Shown piece by piece: positions 1 to 7,590 of a DNA stretch of 50,845 nt. This stretch comes from a virus, in IMG/VR virus record IMGVR_UViG_3300036854_000028, positions 1-50,845 of that record; one strand, written 5' to 3'. Made by a program: the position numbers and the translations under genes. Numbering within the stretch: position 1 is the stretch's first letter; the number at the start of each line of letters is the position of its first letter. Below the pieces are notes generated by a model. That model made no database searches, was not told the origin of the DNA, and saw only the letters and a list, made by a program, of their open reading frames with translations.

Positions 1-1
1 C

Positions 2-415
2 GTCCGCTCGGTGGTCAGCGGCATCGGGGCCAGCTCGATCGGGTCGGCGCTGGCCGGATTGAAGTTCGAGCACGGCGGCATCCGCAAGGCTGCCTCCGGG
101 CTGATCGTCAGGCCGTCGGACCCGGGCACCCTGATCGGTGAGCCGCAGACCGGCGGTGAGGCGCTGATCCCGCTGCGGGGCATCACGCAGACCCGCGCGG
201 CGGCGCTGGGTCAGGTCGCGGTGGGCGGCTACGGCCTGGACGTGGTGGCCCGGGATCGCCATGGCGGCACGTCCGGCTGGTCCGGACCGTCCACGCTCCA
301 GCTCGCGGCGACGTTCGTCCTGCCCTCCGGCGAGGTTTCGCACCGGCAGCTCATCACCTACGCGCTGAACACCGGCCGCACCCCGGCGCAGCTGTTCCCG
401 GACAGCGCGCGGTGA
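2..415 (+). CDS. Tail tape measure protein, C-terminal part (5' end outside window)
   Basis: The frame is open from base 2, with no start needed, to TGA at 413-415. The motif EHGGIRKAASGLIV followed by GEPQTGGEALIPLRG is the usual end of actinophage tape measure proteins, which set tail length and sit in the tail lumen. The start of the same kind of protein lies at 49293-50845. The two leftover bases at the window end plus base 1 make one codon, and base 2 then continues this frame, so both pieces can belong to one gene. The next gene begins in the GTGA overlap at its stop. Confidence 0.8.
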   Translation, partial: VRSVVSGIGASSIGSALAGLKFEHGGIRKAASGLIVRPSDPGTLIGEPQTGGEALIPLRGITQTRAAALGQVAVGGYGLDVVARDRHGGTSGWSGPSTLQLAATFVLPSGEVSHRQLITYALNTGRTPAQLFPDSAR

Positions 416-1845
416 CCTGGTTCGTCGAGGCGGCCCCGTTCAACGGCCCCGACGACGCGGATGCGGCCATGAACTGGGTCGACATCACCGCGTACGCCAA
501 CGACAACCTGGCGCCGGTCGGCGCCGGCTACGGCCGGTCCACCGAGTTGGAGGCGGTGCAGCCGGGCACCCTGTCGTTCATCGTCAACAACGGCGACCAC
601 CGGTTCACGCCCGGGAACCCGACCAGCCCGTACTACCCGGGGTGGCGGACCGGGATGCGGGTGCGGGTGCGGGAGACCGTCGGTCCCCGCGAGTTCGTGA
701 TCTTCGACGGGAACATGCTGCAACCCGACATGACCATCTCCACGCCGGGGTTCGACCAGACGGTCACCGTCAACGTCGTCGACCGAATCGGGCGGCTCGC
801 GACGGGCGGCAAGTTCGTGTCCACTCTCGCCGCGCATATCCTGTACCAGAGCGCATCGACATTGATCGGGTACTACCCGCTCGGCGACCCCGGCCCGACG
901 CACCGGCCAGTCGTCAACACGGCCGGCTTCCCGGCCCTCAACGAGCTGCTCGTCACGAACGCCGCCACCGCAGCCGTGCAGGGCGCCGGCAGCTATGCCG
1001 CCCAGGCTGGCACGCCGCCGCCGGGCGACGATCTGCGGCCGCCACGGTTCGCGCCGCTGATGACCGGCTCCCCGGCGACAGTGGTGTCCGAGACCAACCT
1101 TCAGGCCTACATCTTCGGTAGCGGCGTCGCGGTCGCCACGAACTCGACGCTCACCATCGCACTGTGGGCCACGCCCGACCTCGCATCCGTGGACGCATCC
1201 TGGGCGGTTCTCCGCGTCTACTTCGGCTGGAACAACGGCCTCGGCACCGGAATCATCACGATCCGTCGCACCACCTCCGCCGAGTCGCCGCCCGCGGTAT
1301 GGAAGTGTTCCTTCAATGACGATCTCGCGAGTTGGACGAGTAACGCGTATGGCACCGGGCCCGACCTCGGCCGCGCTGCGCTGATCGCGGCGCGCATCGA
1401 GTTGGCCGCGTCGAAGCTGACCCTGATGGTCAACGGCTATACCTACAGCGGCACGGTGTCCGGCTCGTTCCCATCGACGATCAACTTCCTGCAGATCGCG
1501 GTCGGGGATGCGTTCACCGGGTCACTCTCACATCTACAGTTCCACCAGTCCACCGCCTCGGCCGATTACACCGCGACGACCCAGGCCGCTCAGTACGTGA
1601 TGGGCACCAACGGCCTGTACGGCCAATTCGCCGGCGAGCGGATCAAGACCGTCGCGCTGTATGCGGGCGTATCTGCCGCAGACCTCGCGATCGATCAGGG
1701 CACCGCGGTAATGCAGAGGGCATCGCTCGCTGGCAAGACGCCGCTGGCGGCGGCGCAGGAAGCCGCCGACACCGACCAGGGCCTGCTGCACGCGGTAGGC
1801 CGCAGACTCGTCTTCCGTTCCCGTAAACGCCGGTACGACCTGTGA
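412..1845 (+). CDS. Minor tail protein with LamG/concanavalin-like domain (N-terminal part of a split protein)
   Basis: This 477-residue protein starts at GTG in a GTGA overlap with the tape measure stop. Residues 1-140 are the conserved N-terminal domain of actinophage minor tail proteins (VDRIGRLAT). IGYYPLGDP opens a LamG/concanavalin-like carbohydrate-binding domain at about 150-400. It ends abruptly after RLVFRSRKRRYDL, where relatives usually continue into a further domain with the motif VSIARYG. That missing part appears two genes downstream, at 2687-3355. Likely tail-tip or baseplate component that touches the host surface. Confidence 0.7.
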   Translation: MTWFVEAAPFNGPDDADAAMNWVDITAYANDNLAPVGAGYGRSTELEAVQPGTLSFIVNNGDHRFTPGNPTSPYYPGWRTGMRVRVRETVGPREFVIFDGNMLQPDMTISTPGFDQTVTVNVVDRIGRLATGGKFVSTLAAHILYQSASTLIGYYPLGDPGPTHRPVVNTAGFPALNELLVTNAATAAVQGAGSYAAQAGTPPPGDDLRPPRFAPLMTGSPATVVSETNLQAYIFGSGVAVATNSTLTIALWATPDLASVDASWAVLRVYFGWNNGLGTGIITIRRTTSAESPPAVWKCSFNDDLASWTSNAYGTGPDLGRAALIAARIELAASKLTLMVNGYTYSGTVSGSFPSTINFLQIAVGDAFTGSLSHLQFHQSTASADYTATTQAAQYVMGTNGLYGQFAGERIKTVALYAGVSAADLAIDQGTAVMQRASLAGKTPLAAAQEAADTDQGLLHAVGRRLVFRSRKRRYDL

Positions 1846-1855
1846 CGGAGGCTTC

Positions 1856-2683
1856 GTGGCGACACTGATCACTTCGCTCGATACCCTCATCGCCGCGTTC
1901 GTGCCGGGACTGGCCGACCTGGCGAAGAATTCCGGCTCCAACCTCGCCGCCGGGACCTGGCACTCGACGTGGTACCTCGCCGGCACGCCCGCGGCCGGTT
2001 CGGCGCCGACGGGTGGGCTGAACGGCGTCACATTCTCCGGCACCGTGACGGGGCAGGTCCCCATCCCCGCAGCGGCGAGCGGAAAGCAGATCTTCTTGTC
2101 CCGCGTCGAGGTCACGCCGATCGGCGTCGGGAACATCGCGGCCATTGAGATCATCGATCGGCTATGGGGAGATGTGCCGGTCGTGACCACCACCACCGGC
2201 CAGGCCGTCACCTCTCCAACCTGGCCATCCCGCGATGCCAACGGAGCGACCACGGGAGCGAAAGTCAAGCTGGCGTTCGAGGTGTCATCGGCGCTGGGTA
2301 ACGGTGCGCCGATCACCAACACCACGGTGGCGTACACCAACTCGTCGGGTACCGGCTCCCGAACGGGTACGGTCGCAAGCTTCCCGGCCTCGGCCTCGGC
2401 CGGGACATGGATTCCGGTTACCCTGGCGGCAGGTGATGACGGCGTTCAGTCGGTGCAAACGATCACCCTTGGTACTAGCTACGTCTCTGGCGCCATGCAC
2501 CTGATCGCGTACCGCACCATCGCCCGAATTCCATTGGCCGGCGCGCTGGTTGCTGTTGACCGATCCGCGTACCAGCTCGACCTACCACCGATCTACGACT
2601 CCTCGGTGCTTCAGATGCTGTACCTGCCGACCTCGACGACCTTCGGCGCCATGTACGGTTCGCTCGCGTACGCGCAGGGCTGA
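1856..2683 (+). CDS. Predicted tail/virion surface protein inserted in the minor tail region
   Basis: This 275-residue protein starts at GTG 1856 behind a GGAGG ribosome site. It is rich in Ser, Thr, Gly and Val, without Cys clusters, signal peptide or membrane segment. The composition and alternating short hydrophobic strands suggest a beta-rich virion surface protein. I do not recognise a named family. It lies between two pieces (412-1845 and 2687-3355) that together resemble a single minor tail protein in other phages, so it may be an insertion into that gene. Confidence 0.6.
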   Translation: MATLITSLDTLIAAFVPGLADLAKNSGSNLAAGTWHSTWYLAGTPAAGSAPTGGLNGVTFSGTVTGQVPIPAAASGKQIFLSRVEVTPIGVGNIAAIEIIDRLWGDVPVVTTTTGQAVTSPTWPSRDANGATTGAKVKLAFEVSSALGNGAPITNTTVAYTNSSGTGSRTGTVASFPASASAGTWIPVTLAAGDDGVQSVQTITLGTSYVSGAMHLIAYRTIARIPLAGALVAVDRSAYQLDLPPIYDSSVLQMLYLPTSTTFGAMYGSLAYAQG

Positions 2684-2686
2684 CCG

Positions 2687-3355
2687 GTGCCGGCGCTCGG
2701 CCGCGGGCGACTGACCCGCACCCACGACGTGGGCTTCGATCGGCTCCTGCCCCGCACCGACGGGCTCGGCTCCGGCGTCGCGTCCGCCGCGGCCCGGGAC
2801 TTCTGGTGGGGGTTCTCCCCGACCCCGCCGACGCAGATCCCCTACGACTGGCTGGCCCCGCCGTTTAGGGCCCGCGCCGACCAGCCCATCAATGACGCCC
2901 AGGTGACCCGGGCCGGCGGCGGAACCGCCTACGCTACCAACGCGGTCAGTATCGCCCGCTACGGCGACGTCGGCGGGGGCGCCACCCTGGAAACCGCGCA
3001 GGACACCGACCCGCAGTCCTACGCGAACTGGCTGGTCACCTACTACACCGACCCGAGGATGCGCTGCCCCGCCCTGACCCTGAACCTGCGCGAGCCGCGT
3101 ACCGACGCCGACCGGTGGCGCATCCTCGGCGTGACGATCGGCACCCGCATCCAGATCGCCAACGCACCCGCCACCTGGCCCGAGGGTGCCGCCGCGCTGA
3201 TCGTCGAGGGCATCGCCCACCAGATCGGCCAGTCCGTGCGCACCGTCACCTGGCACACGTCACCTGTGATCGGCGCGACGCCCGGCGTGCCCGGCCCGTG
3301 GTTCCGGCTCAATGGCGGCTCCAACATCAACGGAATCGACGTTGTGCCCTTCTGA
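2687..3355 (+). CDS. Minor tail protein, C-terminal part of the split protein
   Basis: This 222-residue protein starts at GTG 2687, 4 bases after the previous stop. From about residue 65 it carries INDAQVTRAGG, VSIARYGD, a region with YTDPRMRCPALTLNL, and VEGIAHQIGQSVRTVTWHTSP. These are the usual C-terminal segments of actinophage minor tail proteins that have a LamG domain. Here they are translated separately from the N-terminal part at 412-1845. The first 60 residues are unlike the family and may be a new start region. Confidence 0.6.
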   Translation: MPALGRGRLTRTHDVGFDRLLPRTDGLGSGVASAAARDFWWGFSPTPPTQIPYDWLAPPFRARADQPINDAQVTRAGGGTAYATNAVSIARYGDVGGGATLETAQDTDPQSYANWLVTYYTDPRMRCPALTLNLREPRTDADRWRILGVTIGTRIQIANAPATWPEGAAALIVEGIAHQIGQSVRTVTWHTSPVIGATPGVPGPWFRLNGGSNINGIDVVPF

Positions 3356-3367
3356 GAGGCGGCGACC

Positions 3368-3880
3368 GTGAGCAATGCCCCTACGCTGCCGCAGTTCAGC
3401 GGAGGCAGCCTCACCGACGTTCAGCTCAACGGCCTGGTCACCGGCATCACGTTCGCGACGGCGCTCGGCCAGAAGCTGGCCAACATCGGCGTGATGTGGG
3501 CCAGCGGCACTGCCAGCCTCGCCGCCTCGACGTCGACGAGCTATGTGGACGTGAGCGGGACCTCGACGAGCTGGACCAAGACGGGCGACTCGTCCAGCTC
3601 GAACGTGCTGGTGGTCCTGCTGATGTCCGCGTGGACTTCGGTGGCGGCCACCATCCCGGCGTTCGGGGTCCGGCTCGGCGGTGTCGACTACGACCTCGTC
3701 GCCAAAACGATCAACGAGGCCAGCTCGCACAACACGCTGACCGCGGTGCGTACCCTCACCGGTATCGCCGCTGGCAGCTACAGCCCGAACCTGCGCTTCA
3801 AGCGGAATTCCGGGACCGGCGCGGTGACCATCGACACCGGGGACACCGTCTCATACCTGCTACTGGAGGTGCCGCTATGA
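3368..3880 (+). CDS. Predicted small virion/tail surface protein
   Basis: This 170-residue protein starts at GTG 3368. It is Ser/Thr/Ala-rich with a probable beta-sandwich pattern and has no Cys, signal peptide or clear membrane segment. It sits last in the tail block, immediately before the endolysin, and its stop overlaps the lysin start (ATGA). Proteins in this place are often receptor-binding or decoration proteins, but no specific motif is visible. Confidence 0.6.
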   Translation: MSNAPTLPQFSGGSLTDVQLNGLVTGITFATALGQKLANIGVMWASGTASLAASTSTSYVDVSGTSTSWTKTGDSSSSNVLVVLLMSAWTSVAATIPAFGVRLGGVDYDLVAKTINEASSHNTLTAVRTLTGIAAGSYSPNLRFKRNSGTGAVTIDTGDTVSYLLLEVPL

Positions 3881-4761
3881 GTCGTTGGACCGGCGCGACG
3901 TGGGTCGGCCCGACCCCGAACTGCACGGCCGGCGGGATGGGTCATCCCGTGTATGGGGTGGTCGTGCACATCGCCGAGGGCACCTACGACGGGACGATCT
4001 CCTGGCAGAAGATCCCCACCGCGGACGTGTCGAGCTACTTCGTCAACGCCAAGGACGGCCGTCGAGCGCAGGTCGTCGACACCGTCGACAAGGCGTGGAC
4101 CCAGGTGTCGGGGAACTCGCATTGGCGCGGCATCGAGCATGAGGGTTACTCCGGCGCACCGCTGACCGCCGCGCAGTGTGAGTCTCTCGCGCGGGAGATC
4201 GCGTGGCTGCATCAGCTCGATGGCTTCCCGCTGCGGATGTGCACGCAGGATCCGCGGACAGTGGCATCGCAGGCTGATGGCGGTGTCACGTGGCACGCGG
4301 CGGGCGGCGACGAGTGGGGCGGCCACTACGACTGCCCCGGGGCACCCATCATCGCCCAGCTCCCGGGGGTCGTAGCGCGGGCGCAGCAGATCGTTCGACC
4401 CGTCAAGATCGGAGACACCATGTACGCGCTGATCCAGCAGGCCGGCGATAGCCAGGTATGGCTCGCTGACGGCACCACCCGTCGGCCGGTCGCCGGCAAG
4501 CAGCTCGCCGACGTCAAGTACCTCGCGTCGATCGGGTTCTACCAGCTCGTTGCCCCGCCCGCTGGGACCACTGTCGTCGGCGGGGTGTGGCAGGTCGAGG
4601 ATCTCGACGCTTTCGGTGTGGCGGCCGGCGCGGTGTCTCTCACCGACGCGCAGGTGGCCGCCGTCGCGGCTCAGCTCGGGCAGCCGCTGACTGACTGCCT
4701 GCGCTGGGCGCAGGATCTGCATGAGCGGATCATCGCGGTCGGGCGCGCTCTCGGCGACTGA
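3877..4761 (+). CDS. Endolysin: N-acetylmuramoyl-L-alanine amidase (Amidase_2 type)
   Basis: This 294-residue protein starts at ATG 3877 in an ATGA overlap. Residues about 20-165 form an Amidase_2/peptidoglycan-recognition domain. His31 (VVVHIAEGT) is the first zinc ligand; HWRGIEHEGY at 82-91 and TWHAAGGDEWGGHYDCPG at 138-155 supply the remaining His and Cys ligands and the conserved CPG turn. Such enzymes cut the bond between MurNAc and L-Ala in peptidoglycan to release progeny. The C-terminal 120 residues probably form a wall-targeting region with a helical end. Membrane protein genes follow, as expected for a lysis cassette. Confidence 0.88.
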   Translation: MSRWTGATWVGPTPNCTAGGMGHPVYGVVVHIAEGTYDGTISWQKIPTADVSSYFVNAKDGRRAQVVDTVDKAWTQVSGNSHWRGIEHEGYSGAPLTAAQCESLAREIAWLHQLDGFPLRMCTQDPRTVASQADGGVTWHAAGGDEWGGHYDCPGAPIIAQLPGVVARAQQIVRPVKIGDTMYALIQQAGDSQVWLADGTTRRPVAGKQLADVKYLASIGFYQLVAPPAGTTVVGGVWQVEDLDAFGVAAGAVSLTDAQVAAVAAQLGQPLTDCLRWAQDLHERIIAVGRALGD

Positions 4762-4782
4762 GCTCCCCGTGCCGGAGTCGCC

Positions 4783-5133
4783 ATGAACGCCGCCGAGACC
4801 CCAAAGGAGGCGTACGACCGGGGAATTGAGGCCGGTCGGATCGAAGCGCGCCTTGACGAGTACGCCAAGCACTTCGCCGCCATTAACGGTTCCGTCGCCG
4901 ACACCGCACGGGAACTACACCTGCTCGTCCTGGCGGTGCAGCGTCTGGAGCAGCAGGCGGTGGCCCGCGACGCGACTGTGGTCACCACCGCGAAAGCACT
5001 GAAGGAGGCGGAGGAAGCCCGCCGCGACAAGTCCACCCAGTCGTGGTCGCCGTTCGCCCGGCTGATGGCCGGCCTGGGTGGTCTGGCCGCGCTCGCCACC
5101 GTGCTCGCGGTGTACCTCGCACTCAGGAAGTAA
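4783..5133 (+). CDS. Coiled-coil protein with C-terminal membrane anchor, holin candidate
   Basis: This 116-residue protein has a long, charged, helical N-terminal part (residues 1-85, heptad-like) and one membrane segment at about 90-113 (LMAGLGGLAALATVLAVYLAL) ending in Arg-Lys. It starts 21 bases after the endolysin stop. A single-span, tail-anchored helical protein next to an amidase is compatible with a holin or lysis regulator. There is no motif that proves it. Confidence 0.6.
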   Translation: MNAAETPKEAYDRGIEAGRIEARLDEYAKHFAAINGSVADTARELHLLVLAVQRLEQQAVARDATVVTTAKALKEAEEARRDKSTQSWSPFARLMAGLGGLAALATVLAVYLALRK

Positions 5134-5143
5134 CCGCACCAAC

Positions 5144-5168
5144 CCCACGGCCGAGACCCCGCCGTGGG
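5144..5168 (+). terminator. Stem-loop between lysis genes
   Basis: CCCACGGC (5144-5151) and GCCGTGGG (5161-5168) form a perfect 8-bp stem with a 9-base loop. No T-run follows, as is common in high-GC phages. The upstream GTG at 5164 lies inside the stem, which argues for the later start at 5197 of the next gene. Confidence 0.45.
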
Positions 5169-5196
5169 TAGCGCAACGCCCGAAACGGATGGCACC

Positions 5197-5502
5197 GTGA
5201 GTCTCGACCAATGGCAGGCCCTCGGCATCGTCTGCGGCTCGCTGCTGACGCTGCTGACGCTGGTCGGCCTGCTCTACCGATGGGTGGTACGCCCCGTGTG
5301 GCGAACACTACGGCGCTTGAATGAGGTTGCGGACCAGCTGCTCGGCGACAAGGCCAAGCGCATCCCGTCGATGACCGACCGGATGGCTGCGCTGGAGCGG
5401 GAGCTGGCCGAGCATGTCCGGTGGCATTCGGCGACGGGCCGGGGTAACGGGCCGCGGCCGGCGGAGCGGCAGCAGAGCCAACGACGCGACGCGAGGCCGT
5501 GA
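5197..5502 (+). CDS. Small membrane protein, holin-like
   Basis: From GTG 5197 this is a 101-residue protein with one strong membrane segment near its N-terminus (IVCGSLLTLLTLVGLLYRWVV), then a helical, charged region and a basic tail. GTG 5164 would add 11 residues, but it lies in a stem-loop, and GGATGG sits just before 5197. Together with the preceding tail-anchored protein it could form a holin pair. Topology and position are the only evidence. Confidence 0.55.
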   Translation: MSLDQWQALGIVCGSLLTLLTLVGLLYRWVVRPVWRTLRRLNEVADQLLGDKAKRIPSMTDRMAALERELAEHVRWHSATGRGNGPRPAERQQSQRRDARP

Positions 5503-5591
5503 CCCTACTTCGGTGGAGTCGCGACCCTACCCGCTAGTACTGGCTGGCGTTGGCCGCACTTCGGGCTGCACTGATGAGAGGTAGGAAAGAA

Positions 5592-5816
5592 ATGACACAG
5601 GATCGGCACCCGGCGACGACCGGGCTCCTGCGCTACTTCGAGTACGCGCATCTGCCCGAGCGCCTCCAGGCCGTCAGCCGGCCGTGCGGCGAGCTCGCGC
5701 AGGCGATGGTCGACGAGTTGCCCGACGGTCCCGAGCTCACCACCGGGCTGCGGAAGCTGCTGGAGGCGAAGGACTGCTTTGTGCGCGCCGCGCTGGACAA
5801 GCCGGCCACCGAGTGA
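5592..5816 (+). CDS. Acb2/Tad1 hairpin-domain-like small protein (candidate anti-CBASS/Thoeris sponge)
   Basis: This 74-residue, all-helical protein has ATG 5592 behind GGTAGGAAAG. Its core runs HLPERLQAVSRP, then ELAQAMVDELPDGPE, then LRKLLEAKDCFVRAAL. This matches my memory of the short helical-hairpin family that includes the cyclic-nucleotide sponges Acb2 and Tad1: an N-helix, a Pro-x-x-x-Glu turn and a second helix ending in alternating Ala. Known members bind host signalling nucleotides and block CBASS or Thoeris immunity. It lies in the lysis/accessory block, where phages keep defence-evasion genes. Family membership is inferred by eye; ligand residues cannot be confirmed. Confidence 0.55.
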   Translation: MTQDRHPATTGLLRYFEYAHLPERLQAVSRPCGELAQAMVDELPDGPELTTGLRKLLEAKDCFVRAALDKPATE

Positions 5817-6352
5817 CCCTCCCGCTGCTGCTGCCCGGTGACGTCCTCGTCTGCCGCACGAACGACACCGGCGGCGAGCTGATCCGCCTCGGCGCGGCGC
5901 TGAAAGACAAGCCGAACCTCGACAACCACGTCGCTCTCGTCCACCACCGCGACCCCGCCGGCAATCTGTGGGTGCTCGAAGCCCGGCCCGGCGGGGTCGG
6001 CTGGGAGGTCGCGTCGAAGTACGACAACCCGTACCTGCTGACCAACGTGGAGCAGCCGAAGACCGACACCCAGCGGCGGCAGGTGTGCGCCCTCGCCGTG
6101 GGCATGCTGCGGGTCGGCTACGACTGGGCGGCGATCGGCATGGACGCCGCCCAGGCCTTGCACCTGGATGGGCTGTGGCGGGTCAAGGACTTCGGCGACG
6201 AGCCGCCAGCGCATGTGGTGTGCTCGTCGCTGGTGTGGTGGCTGTACCGGCAGGCCGGGTTGGCGGTCCCGCCTGTGCCGGGGCGTACGGTCACCCCGGC
6301 GGACTTCGCGGACTGGATCCTGCGGCGAGGATGGCTAACGGCCGGACCGTGA
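5813..6352 (+). CDS. Papain-like (permuted NlpC/P60-type) hydrolase
   Basis: This 179-residue protein starts at GTG 5813 in a GTGA overlap with the preceding gene. It begins with a loading motif PGDVLVCR, has a His in NHVALVHH (about residue 43) and a Cys in HVVCSSLVWWLY (about residue 140). That order, His before Cys, is typical of permuted papain-fold enzymes related to NlpC/P60 and YiiX, which cut peptide or acyl bonds. It could help wall degradation or act on host lipoprotein or peptidoglycan links. Its last 18 bases overlap the convergent gene at 6335. Confidence 0.55.
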   Translation: MTLPLLLPGDVLVCRTNDTGGELIRLGAALKDKPNLDNHVALVHHRDPAGNLWVLEARPGGVGWEVASKYDNPYLLTNVEQPKTDTQRRQVCALAVGMLRVGYDWAAIGMDAAQALHLDGLWRVKDFGDEPPAHVVCSSLVWWLYRQAGLAVPPVPGRTVTPADFADWILRRGWLTAGP

Positions 6353-6502
6353 CGCCCGCGCCTTGATCGCCTCGTCGAGCAGTCGCCGGATCATCTCGGA
6401 GCGGCTGACACCCTCGGCCTCAGCGATTCGGTCGACGACCTCGAGGTCGCCCTCGCTGAGACGTAGGGCGACCAGGGGTCGGCGGGGGCCGGGACGGGGC
6501 AT
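6335..6502 (-). CDS. Ribbon-helix-helix DNA-binding protein
   Basis: This 55-residue protein uses ATG 6502 on the minus strand and overlaps the upstream gene's stop (TGATG). The sequence LVALRLSEGDLEVVDRIAE followed by GVSRSEMIRRLLDEAI is a typical MetJ/Arc-type strand plus two helices. Such small proteins are repressors of their own operon and often antitoxin-like. The inverted repeats at 6983-7019, just upstream of this two-gene operon, are the likely operator. Confidence 0.75.
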   Translation of the reverse strand: MPRPGPRRPLVALRLSEGDLEVVDRIAEAEGVSRSEMIRRLLDEAIKARASRSGR

Positions 6503-6942
6503 CAGAGCACGCGCCACGCGGTGACGACGCTCGCGCGGACCGTCAGGGGGAGCGCGGTGAACCGCAGAGCAGGCGTGCCGTCCTTGCTGCTCAGCACGAT
6601 CGAGTCGACCTTCCCGCTGACGGTCCGCGGCTCGCCGTCTGGGGCGGTGTAGGTGATCTCGACGTCTCTGCCCAGCAGGGCCAGGATGCCTTCGGCTGCG
6701 AGGGTGCCGATGATGACTGGCGTCGTCTCCTGCTTCTCGGCCTGCTTCTCGGCGTTCTCGATCTGCTTCCGCAGGTCGTCGATACAGGCGCTCGCCTCGG
6801 GCATCGTCAGTCCACGCCGGAGTGCGGACTTGGACACCGGCAGCACGCTCGCCGCCTTGTCGAGGTAGCTGATGCTCTCGCCAAGCAGTTGGCCGGCAAG
6901 CATCAGGATGAGGTCGCGCTGCTTGCTCGTCATGGCGGCCAT
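6502..6942 (-). CDS. Hypothetical protein, first gene of the ribbon-helix-helix operon
   Basis: From ATG 6942, preceded by GGAG, this is 146 residues. The N-terminal half (MTSKQRDLILMLAGQLL; LTMPEASACIDDLRKQI) looks like the short helical domain that ends many phage DNA-binding proteins (a DUF3072-like pattern, low certainty). The C-terminal half is beta-rich. It is coupled to the ribbon-helix-helix gene by a TGATG overlap, so the two are probably co-regulated. A toxin role is possible but there is no catalytic motif to support it. GTG 6987 would add 15 residues but lies in the operator. Confidence 0.55.
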   Translation of the reverse strand: MAAMTSKQRDLILMLAGQLLGESISYLDKAASVLPVSKSALRRGLTMPEASACIDDLRKQIENAEKQAEKQETTPVIIGTLAAEGILALLGRDVEITYTAPDGEPRTVSGKVDSIVLSSKDGTPALRFTALPLTVRASVVTAWRVL

Positions 6943-6982
6943 CGTGGGCTCCGTTCTGGTGTGTCGTCCTGCTGATGTGTAT

Positions 6983-7019
6983 AACACTACCCCACAGGAG
7001 CCGTAGTGTCAAACACTAC
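6983..7019. promoter_or_regulatory. Operator candidate between divergent genes
   Basis: The half-site ACACTAC occurs at 6984-6990 and 7013-7019 and its complement GTAGTGT at 7003-7009. GTAGTGT-CAA-ACACTAC is a perfect 17-bp inverted repeat, and AACACTACCCC is repeated directly (6983-6993 and 7012-7022). It separates the leftward ribbon-helix-helix operon from the rightward HNH-like gene and overlaps that gene's start. A ribbon-helix-helix repressor is the natural binder (inference). Confidence 0.55.
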
Positions 7020-7455
7020 CCCGGCCCATGACCAGAAGCTCACCCTGCACCTGATCACCCACGTGCCCGAGCATGAGATACGCGGCTCCGACCCCCGCTA
7101 CCACCTGTTCGAGCAGGTCCGGGCCCGCATGAAACGACAGGGCCTCCTGCGGTGCGTCATCGGCGACGAGTACTGCGGCGGCATCGTCGAGCTGCACCAC
7201 TCGCACCTGGAGTACTCCCAGGCCAGCGGCGCGGACCTCGCCAAGGTCAACCGGCAGCTCGGCCTGCACCTCGCCGACGACGACGCGTTCCAGGCCTGGA
7301 TCGAGTCCCCCGGCAACCTGGAGCCGCTGTGCGTCGTACACCACCGCACCCACTTCGGCGTCCATGCCATCCCCGGGCCGCTGTGGGAGCCGCTGCGCTA
7401 CCGCAAGGCCGGGGCCAAGCCGGCGGCCGAGTTCATACCGAAGGAGGCGACATGA
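7006..7455 (+). CDS. HNH-like endonuclease family protein
   Basis: This 149-residue protein starts at GTG 7006 with CAGGAG six bases upstream. The core runs from CVIGDEYCGGIVELHHSHLEY through NLEPLCVVHHR, giving the His-His, Asn and His pattern of an HNH nuclease, and then GPLWEPLRYRK. Many actinophages carry a protein of this type near the lysis genes; its role is unknown. It is distinct from the packaging-associated HNH gene at 32395. Its stop overlaps the next start (ATGA). Confidence 0.6.
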   Translation: MSNTTPAHDQKLTLHLITHVPEHEIRGSDPRYHLFEQVRARMKRQGLLRCVIGDEYCGGIVELHHSHLEYSQASGADLAKVNRQLGLHLADDDAFQAWIESPGNLEPLCVVHHRTHFGVHAIPGPLWEPLRYRKAGAKPAAEFIPKEAT

Positions 7456-7590
7456 GCGACGAACACGCAGATCGGCCCGATTCCCCTCGGCGCCGGCCAG
7501 TGCTGGTCGATGGGGCTGGACGATCCCGACCTGCTCGGCATCCCGCCGATGAAGGAATGGAAGATCAGCTACTACCCGGTCGTCGGCTGA
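7452..7590 (+). CDS. Small gene needing a +1 frame change near 7467
   Basis: ATG 7452 has a very strong ribosome site (AAGGAGG at 7441-7447). After about five codons the coding signal (nearly all codons ending in G or C) moves to the +1 frame, which reads IGPIPLGAGQCWSMGLDD and ends SYYPVVG at TGA 7588-7590. The original frame over this stretch has poor third positions and would fuse into the next gene. The +1 frame has no in-frame start before ATG 7510. Either a base has been lost or gained, or a programmed +1 shift makes a roughly 45-residue product. Function unknown. Confidence 0.45.
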
